Source: an uncultured bacterium (lineage in GTDB: Bacteria > Planctomycetota > JAJSAM01 > JAJVHW01). From it: a DNA stretch of 64,000 nucleotides. Location: contig CALKVK010000017.1 of the NCBI GenBank assembly GCA_937996235.1, positions 62,001 to 126,000 on the forward strand, read 5' to 3'. Under the pieces are notes generated by a model that searched no databases, was not told where the DNA came from, and saw only the letters and a list, made by a program, of their open reading frames with translations. A program made the position numbers and the translations under genes. Shown here in pieces: positions 16,652-27,454 of the stretch (position 1 is its first letter; each line of letters begins with the position of its first letter).

Positions 16652-17560
16652 ATGCGCACCCGCCTCGCCCTCGTCCTCACGCTGCTCCTGGCACTGGCGC
16701 TCCCTGCGGTCGCGAGCGACCTGTCCGGCGCCGTCGCGGCGATCGCGCAGGCGATGACCGCGCGCGTCACGGCGATCGGGAACGCGGCCAAGGGCAGCCC
16801 GGAGCGGACCGAGGCGCAGCAGCTCGCGAAGGGCGCGAAGGCGCTCGCGAAGTTCGGCGGACAGCTCGACGCCAAGGGCGTGCGCGTGCTCGCGAAGGCC
16901 GCCAAGTCCGTTGCGCGCTCGGGCACGCTCGACGTCGGCGTCGCGAACGGCGTCCGCGGCCTGCTCGACTGCGCCGCGGAGCTCTTCGCAGCGTCGGAGC
17001 AGCAGCTCCTCGCGCAGCTCCCCGGCATCTACGCGCCCTCCGACGTCGAGACGCTGCAGGGCTACCTCGCGGATGCGCGCGCCGCGAGCGCCGTCGCGGC
17101 GGACCCCGAGTCGGGACTCGACGCGGCGCTGCTCGCGCTGAAGCCGGCCGCCACGGCGTACACGCGCGCCGCCGCGTTCGCGCAGAAGGTGCTGCAACGC
17201 CAGGAAGGGCAGCGGCTGCCGATCCTGCAGTACCCGTACGCGGTCCAGAACCGCAACGGCGTCGACTTCAAGATCCAGAAGGTCGCGTTCGACCTGGTCT
17301 ACACGCCGCAGGGCGGCGGCGCGCCGGTGCGCATCCAGGAGGACTTCCGCGACCACGAGGACGCGGCGTCGGGCTTCACGCTGCCGTACCTGATGGTCGG
17401 CACCGAGGCGGAGTTCGAGATGTACCCCACGCTCTACCGCGCGGTCGCGGCCGTGCTCGGCACGACGCCGAACGGGAGCGTGATCGGCGTCATCCACTTC
17501 AAGTCGTCGAAGCACGGCAAGGTGGACATCCCCGTCGACGACTTCCTGTTCGCGCCCTGA
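16652..17560 (+). CDS. Secreted protein of unknown function
   Basis: The product is 302 aa with a clean signal peptide (residues 1-22, ending AVAS). The first half of the mature protein is helical and Ala/Lys-rich (coiled-coil-like: AKGAKALAKFGGQLDAKG). The second half is a beta-rich domain with FKIQKVAFDLVYTP, FTLPYLMVGTEAEFEMYPTLY and VIGVIHFKSSKHGK. I do not recognise it. The ATG follows a GGGAGG site by 5 nt, and a TACCCT -10-like element lies ~35 nt upstream. It precedes two small secreted paralogues on the same strand. Confidence 0.65.
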   Translation: MRTRLALVLTLLLALALPAVASDLSGAVAAIAQAMTARVTAIGNAAKGSPERTEAQQLAKGAKALAKFGGQLDAKGVRVLAKAAKSVARSGTLDVGVANGVRGLLDCAAELFAASEQQLLAQLPGIYAPSDVETLQGYLADARAASAVAADPESGLDAALLALKPAATAYTRAAAFAQKVLQRQEGQRLPILQYPYAVQNRNGVDFKIQKVAFDLVYTPQGGGAPVRIQEDFRDHEDAASGFTLPYLMVGTEAEFEMYPTLYRAVAAVLGTTPNGSVIGVIHFKSSKHGKVDIPVDDFLFAP

Positions 17561-17643
17561 CCGTCCGTCGCGCAGGGGTTCCGCGGCGCGGCGCGCGTGC
17601 TGCCGCTACGCTGCGCCCGGTCCGCCCAACGAGGAGAGCCGCC

Positions 17644-18201
17644 ATGCCCGCGTCCCGCATCGTCCCCGTCGCCCTCGTCGCCGCGCTGCTCGTGACGGCG
17701 CTGCCCCAGGAGAACGCCTCCGCGGCGTTCGAGCCCGTCGCGGGTTCCGCGTGGAGCATCGCCGGGAAGGGCAAGGTGAAGGTGAAGGGGCTCCCCAAGG
17801 CCTCGGAGGAGCGCAGCGCGCTGGTCCAGTTCGTGGACGGGTCGCGGGTGAGCGTGACGAGCGGCGAGTCCACGTTCTTCGACGGCACCTACAGCGGCGG
17901 GCAGCTCGGCGACGACGGCAAGGTGCAGAAGAAGATCACCGTCACGCTCACGCCCGACGAGCTCGCGACCTCCGCCGAGGCGCTCGCGGACGAGGCGCAG
18001 GCGATCCTCGCCGACCGCGGTCTGGACGTGCGTCCGGACGTGGTCATCGACACCTACAAGGTCGGCGGGAAGCTCGCGAAGAACGGCGACCTCCTGAAGG
18101 TGGCCGTGAAGTTCAAGTTCACCGCGAGCGTCCTCGGCGTCTCGCGGCGCGGCGTCTTCAGCGCGAAGCTGAAGGGACCGCACGCCGCCGGAGCGAAGTA
18201 G
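17644..18201 (+). CDS. Secreted 185-aa protein, tandem paralogue 1
   Basis: The product is 185 aa with a signal peptide (to about residue 28). It shares its whole plan with the next gene: FxPVxGxAW near residue 30, a Lys-rich KGKVKVKG segment, VTLTxxxxxxxAExLADxAxxIL in the middle, and a near-identical end, YKVGGKLAKNGDLLKVAVKFKFTAS, then GVF-AKLKGP. Secreted and beta-rich, it may be a cell-surface or lipid-binding-like protein. Family unknown to me. An AGGAG site and a TACGCT hexamer ~35 nt upstream support the start. Confidence 0.65.
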   Translation: MPASRIVPVALVAALLVTALPQENASAAFEPVAGSAWSIAGKGKVKVKGLPKASEERSALVQFVDGSRVSVTSGESTFFDGTYSGGQLGDDGKVQKKITVTLTPDELATSAEALADEAQAILADRGLDVRPDVVIDTYKVGGKLAKNGDLLKVAVKFKFTASVLGVSRRGVFSAKLKGPHAAGAK

Positions 18202-18283
18202 CGGTCGCGCACCGCGCGCGACGCGTCGTCCGTCGTCGTCCCGTCCAGCCCGTCACCGCGACCCCGAAGCCGGAGGCCACACC

Positions 18284-18841
18284 GTGATCGTGACGAAGAA
18301 CAGGCTGCTCTCCGCCGCGCTCCTCGCGGCGCTCGCTTTGCCGCTCCTGCCGCAGCAGCGCGCCGACGCCGAGTTCGCGCCCGTCGAGGGCACCGCGTGG
18401 CGCGTCGTCGGCAAGACGAAGGAGAAGGTGAAGGGCGTCGGCAAGGTGGTCGCGGAACGCACGGTGACCGTCACGTTCGAGGACGCGACGACCGTCGTCG
18501 CGCGCTTCGGCTTCTTCCAGCTCTTCGAGGGGAACTACACGGGCGGCGCCACCGGCGAGAACGGCAAGCTCGACAAGCGCGTCGTCGTCACGCTCACCGA
18601 GCAGCAGGTCACCGACGCCGAGGGCGTGCTCGCGGACCAGGCCGAGGACATCCTCCGCGACAAGGGCATCGACGCGCGGCCCGAGGTGCAGCTCACCAGC
18701 TACAAGGTGGGCGGCCGGCTCGCGAAGAACGGCGACGTGCTGAAGGTGGCGGTGAAGTTCAAGTTCACGGCCTCGGCGCTCGGCAAGACGCGCAAGGGCG
18801 TCTACGTCGCGAAGCTGAAGGGTCCGCGCGCGCCTTCGTAG
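18284..18841 (+). CDS. Secreted 185-aa protein, tandem paralogue 2
   Basis: This is the same length as its upstream neighbour and clearly a duplicate of it: FAPVEGTAWRVVGK, VTLTEQQVTDAEGVLADQAEDIL, then SYKVGGRLAKNGDVLKVAVKFKFTAS and VAKLKGP. The centre differs (VARFGFFQLFEGNYTGGAT versus VTSGESTFFDGTYSGGQL). The signal peptide runs to about residue 29. The GTG start follows GGAGG by 7 nt. The strong conservation of the C-terminal 40 residues, against a freer N-terminal half, marks that part as the functional core. Role unknown. Confidence 0.65.
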   Translation: MIVTKNRLLSAALLAALALPLLPQQRADAEFAPVEGTAWRVVGKTKEKVKGVGKVVAERTVTVTFEDATTVVARFGFFQLFEGNYTGGATGENGKLDKRVVVTLTEQQVTDAEGVLADQAEDILRDKGIDARPEVQLTSYKVGGRLAKNGDVLKVAVKFKFTASALGKTRKGVYVAKLKGPRAPS

Positions 18842-18859
18842 AGGCGCCGCCGCGCGCGA

Positions 18860-20047
18860 TCAGCCCGCGACCTCGCGCATCCACGCGACGAGCTGCGCCG
18901 CCGAGCGCGGCCACGTGTGCCGCTCGCGCACGCGGGCGGCGAGCGCCGTCCCGAGCCGCGCGCGGAGCGCCGGGTCGGCGTGCAGGCGCACGAGCGCCGC
19001 GGCGAACGCGTCCACGCCGCCCTCGGGCAGCAGGCAGTGGACGCCGTCGTCGACGACCTCGCGCACGGGCTCGGAGTCGCACGCGACGACCGGCTTCCCC
19101 GCGCCGCCGTACTCGAAGAGCTTGATGGGGGAGCAGTACCACGCGTGGCCCGGCACGGCGCACACGTCCATCGCCTGCACGTGCGACGGCACGGCGGCGA
19201 ACGGGAGTGCGCCCGTGAACGTGACCGCGCCCGTGACGCCGAGCTCCGCCGCGAGCGCCTCCAGGTCGGCGCGCGCGGGCCCGTCGCCGACGAGCAGCGC
19301 GTGGGCGGGCACGCCCACGCCGCGCACCGCGGCGACCGCGCGCAGCAGCAGGTCGAGGCGGTGCCACGGGATGAACGAGCCGACGTAGCCGACGACGAAC
19401 GCGTCGGGCGCGAACCCCAGCGCGCCGCGCGCGGACGGCACGTCGGGGTGGAACGCCTCGGGGTCCACCGCGTTCGGCAGCACGCGCACGCGCTCGGGCG
19501 GGATTCCGCCGCGCTCCGCGAGGAAGCGCGCGAGCGCGCCCGAGACCGTCACCACGAGCGCCGCACCCTGCAGCACCTCGCGCTCCCAGCGCGTCGCGAG
19601 ACCGGTCAGGGTGCCGCGACCGTGCAGCGCGCGCCGCTCCTCGACGTACGGCGCGTTGACCTCGAGGAGCAGCGGCACGCCCTCCGCGCGCGCCGCGCGG
19701 ACGGCCGCCGACGAGAGGTACGCCGCCCGCTCGTAGACGACGTCCGGGCGCTCCTCGCGCACCACGCGCACGAGCTCGGGCCCGAGCGCGCGGTCGTGGC
19801 GCACGAGCGCCGCGTCGCGCAGCCCCTGCCAGACGCTCCCGGGGACGACGCGCCGCAGCACGCTGCGCGGACGGTCGCGGGTGCCGGCGTCGCCCTCGGG
19901 CGCACGGCGCAGGTCGCCGACCACCCACGGCCGCACCTCGCAGCCGGCGCCCGCGAGCGCGCGCATGGTCTCGCGCATGTGCGTCGCGTAGCCCGACGGG
20001 GCGTCGGTGCGCAGGTGGGGGTGGCCGGAGACGTAGAGGATCTTCAC
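18860..20047 (-). CDS. GT4-family glycosyltransferase
   Basis: The product is 395 aa with the GT-B double Rossmann fold of the GT4 family. It opens MKILYVSGHPHLRTDAPSGYATHM; the C-terminal donor domain has VVGYVGSFIPWHRLDLLL, LLVGDGPARADLEALA and the family signature SPIKLFEYGGAGKPVVA (acidic donor-binding residue in EYG), then VREVVDDG. It would move an NDP-sugar onto a glycan or lipid acceptor in the cytoplasm. It is a lone gene without other polysaccharide genes nearby. The start is a GTG at 20047 just before the first beta strand; there is no ribosome site. Confidence 0.88.
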   Translation of the reverse strand: MKILYVSGHPHLRTDAPSGYATHMRETMRALAGAGCEVRPWVVGDLRRAPEGDAGTRDRPRSVLRRVVPGSVWQGLRDAALVRHDRALGPELVRVVREERPDVVYERAAYLSSAAVRAARAEGVPLLLEVNAPYVEERRALHGRGTLTGLATRWEREVLQGAALVVTVSGALARFLAERGGIPPERVRVLPNAVDPEAFHPDVPSARGALGFAPDAFVVGYVGSFIPWHRLDLLLRAVAAVRGVGVPAHALLVGDGPARADLEALAAELGVTGAVTFTGALPFAAVPSHVQAMDVCAVPGHAWYCSPIKLFEYGGAGKPVVACDSEPVREVVDDGVHCLLPEGGVDAFAAALVRLHADPALRARLGTALAARVRERHTWPRSAAQLVAWMREVAG

Positions 20048-20378
20048 GGCGTCGTCGCGCGGGTCGGCGCGCTGCGAGTGTACGTAGCCCGCATCGTTCA
20101 CCAACTCTCGCGGCGAGTGCGGCCGTGACGCAGTCAGATCGCGGGCTGCGTGCGTGGCGGCTGCGGTCCCACCACGCGGCAGCCCGTCCCGGCCGAGCCG
20201 GCGGCGCGAGGGGCGCGACGAAGTCGGGGTTGAACACCCCGTTCGAGGAGCGGCGACGCAGAGATCGCGACTCCGGCGACGCGCCGGGCGCGGGAGCTGG
20301 TGAACGATGCGGGGTAGGTCGCCGCGCCGCCGCCGGGGCGAAACGGGGGTGGCCCGCGCGCCGTGCGAGACTGCCCGC
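20048..20378. other. Divergent intergenic region
   Basis: This 331-bp gap separates the glycosyltransferase from the PLP enzyme. It carries a minus-strand promoter candidate (listed separately) and a small hairpin, CGGGGT-TGAAC-ACCCCG at 20225-20241. I see no riboswitch or small gene. Confidence 0.45.
20077..20104 (-). promoter_or_regulatory. Promoter candidate for the glycosyltransferase gene
   Basis: On the minus strand, TTGGTG (20104-20099) and TACACT (20082-20077) are spaced by 16 nt, a housekeeping-sigma-like arrangement, ~30 nt upstream of the GTG. Confidence 0.4.
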
Positions 20379-21545
20379 ATGCACGACGCGCCGCCCCCCG
20401 CTCCCGACGAGCTCCACCCCGCGACGCGCGCCGCGCACGGCGTGCGTGCGCCGTCGCCCGAGGCGCTGCCCGAGGGACTTCGCGCGCGCACGTCCGTACC
20501 CCCGCTGTTCCAGAGCGCCGCGTACGACTTCGAGTCGGTGGCCGCGTCCGAGACGCCGCTCGGCGGCGACGCGGGCTACGCGTACGCGCGCTACGGCCAC
20601 CCGAACGCGCGCTCGCTCGAGCTGACGGTCGCCGCGCTCGAGGGCGCCGACGACGCGGTCGCGACGGCGAGCGGCATGGCGGCCATCGGCGCCGCCGTGC
20701 TGTCGCTCGCGCAGGCCGGCGACCACGTGTTCTTCCAGCGCGACGCGTACGGCGGCACGCTCGCGCTGTTCCGCACCGACCTCGCGCGCGGCGGCGTGCA
20801 GGTCCACGCGGTGGACGCGTACGACGTGGACGCGGTGCGTGCCGCCCTCGCGCGGCGCCCGCGTCTGCTGCTCGTCGAGACGCTCTCGAACCCGCTCGTC
20901 CGGCCGGTGGACGTGCCGGCGCTCGCCGCCGCGTGCCGCGCCGCCGGCACGCGGCTCGTCGTCGACGCGAGCTTCACGTCGCCCGCCGTCTCGCGTCCGC
21001 TCGCCGAGGGCGCGGACCTCGTCGTGCACTCCGTGACGAAGTTCCTCGGCGGCCACCACGACGTGACGGCGGGCGTCGTGTGCGGCCCGGCGGAGCTCGT
21101 GCGCGACGCGCGGCGCACGACGGTGCGCATGGGCGCGCGCGTGCCGCCCTTCGAGGCGTGGCTCGCGCTGCGCGGCATCGCCACGCTGACGCTGCGGATG
21201 GAGCGTGCGCAGGAGAACGCGCGCGCGCTCGCGGCGCAGCTCCGCGCCGACGCGCGCGTCGCGGCCGTGCACCATCCCGGCTACGGCGCGCTGCTCTCGT
21301 TCGACGTCGGCTCGCGCGGCGCCGTCGACCGCTTCCTCGCGGCGCTGCGGCTCGTCACGCTCACGCCGAGCTTCGGCGGCGTCACCACGACGCTCTCGCA
21401 CGCCGCGAGCTCGTCGCACCGCGGTCTGACGCCCGAGGAGCGCGCCGCGCTCGGCATCGGCGACGGCCTCCTGCGCCTCTCCTGCGGGATCGAGGACGTG
21501 CGCGACGTCGCCGCGGATCTCACGCGCGGGCTGAACGCGCTCTGA
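20379..21545 (+). CDS. Trans-sulfuration PLP enzyme (cystathionine gamma-synthase / beta- or gamma-lyase family)
   Basis: The product is 388 aa, normal for the Cys/Met metabolism PLP family. It shows YARYGHPNARSLE near the N-terminus, the cofactor glycine loop ASGMAAIGAA, the Asp ring contact VDASFTSP, and the Schiff-base lysine K221 in HSVTKFLGGHHD. The C-terminal SFGGVTTTLSHAASSSHRGL is the substrate-carboxylate region. It would handle cystathionine, homocysteine or methionine; synthase and lyase activities cannot be separated by eye. The ATG at 20379 has GAGACT ending 6 nt upstream, a variant of the -10-like motif seen elsewhere. It is divergent from the glycosyltransferase. Confidence 0.87.
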   Translation: MHDAPPPAPDELHPATRAAHGVRAPSPEALPEGLRARTSVPPLFQSAAYDFESVAASETPLGGDAGYAYARYGHPNARSLELTVAALEGADDAVATASGMAAIGAAVLSLAQAGDHVFFQRDAYGGTLALFRTDLARGGVQVHAVDAYDVDAVRAALARRPRLLLVETLSNPLVRPVDVPALAAACRAAGTRLVVDASFTSPAVSRPLAEGADLVVHSVTKFLGGHHDVTAGVVCGPAELVRDARRTTVRMGARVPPFEAWLALRGIATLTLRMERAQENARALAAQLRADARVAAVHHPGYGALLSFDVGSRGAVDRFLAALRLVTLTPSFGGVTTTLSHAASSSHRGLTPEERAALGIGDGLLRLSCGIEDVRDVAADLTRGLNAL

Positions 21546-21635
21546 ACGTCCCGCGCAGGGGCCGTTACGATCCCGGCCCGGAGCGGACCGGGCAGGAGCG
21601 GGCCGGTCACGAGCGGACCGGCGGCGGAGGCCCCG

Positions 21636-23819
<2,184 letters not shown>

Positions 23820-23828
23820 CGCCCGCGC

Positions 23829-25424
23829 CTACTGCACGGTGACGACGGCGCGGCCGTCGGCGTCGGCCTCCGCGCTGCCGCTGCGGCTGCCGTGCACGGC
23901 GCGGATGCGCGCGCGTGGCGGCGCCTCCGGCAGACGTGCGACGCCGTACGCGTCGGTGAGGATCGCGAGCGGCTGCGTCCCGTCCTGCGCGAGCGGCGTC
24001 CACGCCCGGCCGCCGGAGTCCCACAGCGTCAGCTCCGCGCCCGCGAGCGGCCGGCCCAGTGGGTCCTGCACGCGCACCTCGAGCGGTGCGCCGCGCGCCT
24101 CGACGAGGGAGATGCTCCCGCCCTCGCCGTCGGCGAGCACTACGTCGTCGCGGAGCAGCAGCATGCCGACGTCGCCGCACGTCACCGTGTAGCGGCCGCC
24201 GGGGAGTGCGTCGAAGCGCGCGACTCCCGCGGCGTCGGTCGAGCGTCCGCCGCTCCACGGCCCGTGGATGCCGACGGGCAGCCCGGCGGCCGCGCGTCCG
24301 TCGCGCAGCACGACGCGCACGACCAGCGAGCCCGTGCCCGTCGGCTGCTCGCGGCGTCGTCCGTCGCGGGAGCTGAAGCGCCCACTCGCGCCCCCGCTGA
24401 TGCCGATGACTTCGGTCTCCTCGCGGTCGAGCGTGAGGCGCACGACGCGCTCGTCGTCCGCCGCGTCCAGCTCGAGCGACTGCGTCTCCCCGCCGCGCGA
24501 GCCCTTGCGCGCCGTGACGTTCACGCGCTCGCCGCGATGGAACGGGAACGCGTCGGGCCGCGCCTCGCCGCGGGCGTCGGTCCGGACCTCGTGCGGGCTT
24601 CCCGTCGCCGCGGACCAGACCTGCACGACGGCGTCCTCGACCGGCGCCCCCGCCTCGTCCGTGACCTGCACGACGATGCGCGCGGCCCGCGGGATGGCGA
24701 CGTCGAGCTGCGCGCGCGTCGCGAAGCGCGAGAGCGTGCCCGTCCGGTGCAGCACGGAGCGCGCCGGGCGTGCCGTGCCGCCCGTGCACTCGGCGAGCCG
24801 GATCTCGAAGTCGTAGCCCTCGCCGGGCCAGAGCGGCCGGAGCGCCGGCGGGTTCGGCGCGCCCTCGGGCAGCACGCCGCCGCCCGCCCAGCACGAGAAC
24901 GCGGGCAGCGGGTCGAGCGTCTCCGCATCGACGAACCGCACGTCGAGCGGAACGGGCCGCGGAACGCGGACGACCGTCTCGCCGAGCTCGACCGTGCGCT
25001 CCTTTTCGCGCGGCGCCTCCACCTTCACGGCGAGCGACGTGAGCTCGCCCGCATCGAAGCGGACGCGCCCGTCCACGTCGGTGCGAAGCACAGCGTTGAA
25101 GCGCGTGCGGTCGAACACACGCACGTCGACGACCGGCGATGCGTCGTCCTCGGTGACGACACGCACCACGAACGCGGGCTCTTCCGCGAGCGCCGGCTCC
25201 GGCTCGACGGCACGTGGCGGCTCCTGCTGCGGCGGCGTGATGCGTACGCGCGTCGCTGCGACCGGCTCGTCGCCCGGAGCGGTCGGCTCGGACGCGTCCT
25301 CTACCGACGTGTCGGCGCCCGGCGCCGCCGTGGACGCATCCTGCTCGCGCGACATGAGCACGAGGGCGAGCGGCAAGCCCACGAGCACGACGAGCAGGAG
25401 GACGAGGAGCCGCAGGCGCCGCAC
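23829..25424 (-). CDS. Membrane-anchored carboxypeptidase-regulatory-like repeat protein
   Basis: The product is 531 aa. An N-terminal transmembrane anchor (residues 4-24, LRLLVLLLVVLVGLPLALVL) is followed by an acidic, Pro-rich linker, then a chain of Ig-like carboxypeptidase-regulatory repeats: FVVRVVTEDDASPVVDVRV, IVVQVTDEAGAPVEDAVVQV, LVVRVVLRDGRAAAGLPVGI and LEVRVQDPLGRPLAGAELTL, each with DxxGxARxDA-type ends. It is a surface or periplasmic scaffold of unknown ligand. The start is the GTG at 25424, which lies 8 nt behind a TACGCT element. It is convergent with the peptidase gene. Confidence 0.72.
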   Translation of the reverse strand: MRRLRLLVLLLVVLVGLPLALVLMSREQDASTAAPGADTSVEDASEPTAPGDEPVAATRVRITPPQQEPPRAVEPEPALAEEPAFVVRVVTEDDASPVVDVRVFDRTRFNAVLRTDVDGRVRFDAGELTSLAVKVEAPREKERTVELGETVVRVPRPVPLDVRFVDAETLDPLPAFSCWAGGGVLPEGAPNPPALRPLWPGEGYDFEIRLAECTGGTARPARSVLHRTGTLSRFATRAQLDVAIPRAARIVVQVTDEAGAPVEDAVVQVWSAATGSPHEVRTDARGEARPDAFPFHRGERVNVTARKGSRGGETQSLELDAADDERVVRLTLDREETEVIGISGGASGRFSSRDGRRREQPTGTGSLVVRVVLRDGRAAAGLPVGIHGPWSGGRSTDAAGVARFDALPGGRYTVTCGDVGMLLLRDDVVLADGEGGSISLVEARGAPLEVRVQDPLGRPLAGAELTLWDSGGRAWTPLAQDGTQPLAILTDAYGVARLPEAPPRARIRAVHGSRSGSAEADADGRAVVTVQ

Positions 25425-25432
25425 GGGGGCGC

Positions 25433-25438
25433 AGCGTA
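25433..25438 (-). promoter_or_regulatory. Promoter of the regulatory-like repeat gene
   Basis: TACGCT on the minus strand ends 8 nt before the GTG at 25424. A CTGACG hexamer sits 18 nt further upstream as a possible -35. The message would be leaderless or nearly so. Confidence 0.45.
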
Positions 25439-25458
25439 TCCGAGATCCCCCGCGAACG

Positions 25459-26352
25459 TCAGCGGGCGAGCACGTGCGTCAGCGCGGCCTCGAGCTGCGG
25501 GTGCTCGAAGCGGAAGCCCGACGCCTGCAGCTTCTTCGGCGCGACGCGCGTGCTCGCGAGCAGCAGGTCCTCGGCCATCTGACCGAGCGCCAGCTTCGCG
25601 ACGAAGCCGGGCAGCGGCGCGAGCGCGGGGCGGTGCAGCACCTTGCCGAGCGTCTTCGCGAAGTCGCGGTTCGTGGCCGGGTTCGGCGCGACGGCGTTGA
25701 CGGGGCCCGCGAGCGACGGCGTCACGACCGCGTGGCGCAGCGCCCCGCAGACGTCGCCGATGCTGATCCACGAGAGCCACTGGCGGCCGTTGCCGATGGG
25801 GCCGCCGAGGCCCAGCTTGAACGGCGGCAGCATCTTCTCGAGCGCGCCGCCGAGCGGGGAGAGCACGACGCCGATGCGCACGTGGACGACGCGGATGCCC
25901 GCGTCGCGCGCGGGCGCCGCCGCCGCCTCCCACGCGCTGCACACGTCGGGCAGGAAGCCCTTGCCCGGGGCCGCGTCCTCGTCGAGCACCTCGTCGCCGC
26001 GGTCGCCGTAGAGGCCGATCGCGGACGCGCACACGAGCACGTCGGGCTTGCGCGGCAGCCGCGCGGCGATGCGCGCGATGGCGTCGGTGCCCTTCACGCG
26101 GCTGTCGCGGATCGCCGTCTTGACCTTGCCGCTCCAGCGCGTCGCGATGTTCTCGCCGGCGAGGTGCACGATCGCGTCCACGCCCGCGAGGTGGTTCTCG
26201 TTCACGGCGCCCGTGACCGCGTCCCACGTCACCTCGTCCGCCGCGGGATCTCCGTGCCGCACGAGCCGCACCACGACGTCGCCCTTCGCGCGCAGGAGCC
26301 CGACGAGCGAGCGCCCCACGAGTCCCGTCGAACCGGTCACCGCCACCTTCAT
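25459..26352 (-). CDS. TIGR01777/SDR39U1-type NAD(P)-dependent epimerase-like oxidoreductase
   Basis: The product is 297 aa, the family length. The nucleotide-binding loop is GSTGLVGRSLV at residues 7-17, and VHLAGENIATRWSGKVKTAIRDSRV is diagnostic of this SDR subgroup, followed by SAIGLYGDRGDE and a C-terminal DUF1731-like tail ending KKLQASGFRFEHP. The reaction is unknown; in cyanobacteria and chloroplasts relatives affect cell division. The ATG has a GGAGG site 9 nt upstream. It lies downstream of the MerR/B12 regulator and photolyase on the same strand, an association I recall from other light-response loci. Confidence 0.88.
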   Translation of the reverse strand: MKVAVTGSTGLVGRSLVGLLRAKGDVVVRLVRHGDPAADEVTWDAVTGAVNENHLAGVDAIVHLAGENIATRWSGKVKTAIRDSRVKGTDAIARIAARLPRKPDVLVCASAIGLYGDRGDEVLDEDAAPGKGFLPDVCSAWEAAAAPARDAGIRVVHVRIGVVLSPLGGALEKMLPPFKLGLGGPIGNGRQWLSWISIGDVCGALRHAVVTPSLAGPVNAVAPNPATNRDFAKTLGKVLHRPALAPLPGFVAKLALGQMAEDLLLASTRVAPKKLQASGFRFEHPQLEAALTHVLAR

Positions 26353-26440
26353 GCGACTCGCCCTCCCGCGCCGTCGCGGCGCGCCCGGATGTTCGGGCAG
26401 GCCGCGGGGCGTGCCCCCCGAATTCAGCCGCTCCCCGACG

Positions 26441-27346
26441 TCAGGCCTGCGCTGCCGCGGGCCGCAGCCCTCGCAGCCACTCGGCGAACGCGCAGAGCGA
26501 CTCGACGTACTCGATGTTGCGCGGCCCGCGCCGCACGCCCCGCGCACCGGCGCCGCCGACGAGCAGGCGCACGTCGTCGGCCAGCATCCCGCGCAGTTCC
26601 GCGAGCACGCGGTCGGTGCGCGGCCCGCCCGTTGCCAGCGACACGCCGATGCCGACCGCCGCCGCGCGCGTCTCGCGTGCCGCGGCGACGATCTCGACCA
26701 GCGGCGTCTCGGTCCCGAGCACGCGCACGTCCACGCCCTCGTGCGTGCCGAGCGCGGCGGCCATGTGGATGCCGAGGCCGTGCGGCTCGCCGGGCAGCGT
26801 CGAGAGCAGCATCGTGGGCGCACCGGGCTTCACGCACGCGTCGCAGCGGAGCTGGCGCAGCAGGTCCTCGATGTGGATCGACGCGTGGTGCTCGTGCCGG
26901 ATGTCGAGGCGCCCGTCGGCCCACGCGCGGCCCATCTCGACGATGAACGGCGCGACGCGTTCGAGCAGCACGCCGCGTGCGCCGAGCGCGTCGATGTCGC
27001 GACGCAGCGCGGCCGCGAGCTCCGGTCCGCGGAACGCCCGCGCGAGGTCGAGCAGGCGGTCGAGCTCCTGGCGGCAGCCCGTCGAGCGGCACGAGACGAG
27101 CTTCTCGAGCTCCTCCTCCGTGGCGGCGATGACGTCGCCCGGCCGGCCGCCGAGCGCGAGGGCCTCGGCCACGCGCCGCAGCCAGCGCACCTGCTCGCGC
27201 GTGAAGCGACGGTGCCCCGACGGCAGGCGCACCGGCACGGGACGCCCGTAGCGCCGCTCCCACACGCGCAGCGTCGCCGACGAGATGCCCGTCACGGACG
27301 CGGCGCGTCCGATCGAGTAGAGGCCGTTGGCATCTCCGTGGGGCAT
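26441..27346 (-). CDS. MerR-type regulator with B12-binding domain (CarH/LitR-like)
   Basis: The product is 301 aa. Residues 8-75 are a MerR winged HTH (YSIGRAASVTGISSATLRVWERRYG). Residues ~90-165 form the helical cap with W142 and, ten residues on, E152-H153, matching the spacing of W131/E141/H142 in Thermus CarH. Residues 175-290 are the cobalamin Rossmann domain with EPHGLG (187-192), the lower-axial His motif. Known relatives are adenosylcobalamin photoreceptors that repress carotenoid or photolyase genes in the dark. The upper-axial His next to the Trp (H132 in Thermus) is Ala143 here, so light sensing may differ. It lies 108 bp downstream of the photolyase gene. Confidence 0.85.
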   Translation of the reverse strand: MPHGDANGLYSIGRAASVTGISSATLRVWERRYGRPVPVRLPSGHRRFTREQVRWLRRVAEALALGGRPGDVIAATEEELEKLVSCRSTGCRQELDRLLDLARAFRGPELAAALRRDIDALGARGVLLERVAPFIVEMGRAWADGRLDIRHEHHASIHIEDLLRQLRCDACVKPGAPTMLLSTLPGEPHGLGIHMAAALGTHEGVDVRVLGTETPLVEIVAAARETRAAAVGIGVSLATGGPRTDRVLAELRGMLADDVRLLVGGAGARGVRRGPRNIEYVESLCAFAEWLRGLRPAAAQA

Positions 27347-27454
27347 CCGCTGCGGTCTCCCGGGCGCGCGTGCGACGTCAACGGGAAGGCGGAGTGTAGA
27401 GATTCCATTCCCGCGAACCTGGACATGCTGCGGCGCCGCGGGCGCCGCGCGCGC

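Noticed and set aside
25459..26823. Longer 454-codon start for the SDR gene
   Set aside because: The extra N-terminus overlaps the MerR gene in another frame, while the ATG at 26352 has a GGAGG site and begins at the nucleotide-binding loop.
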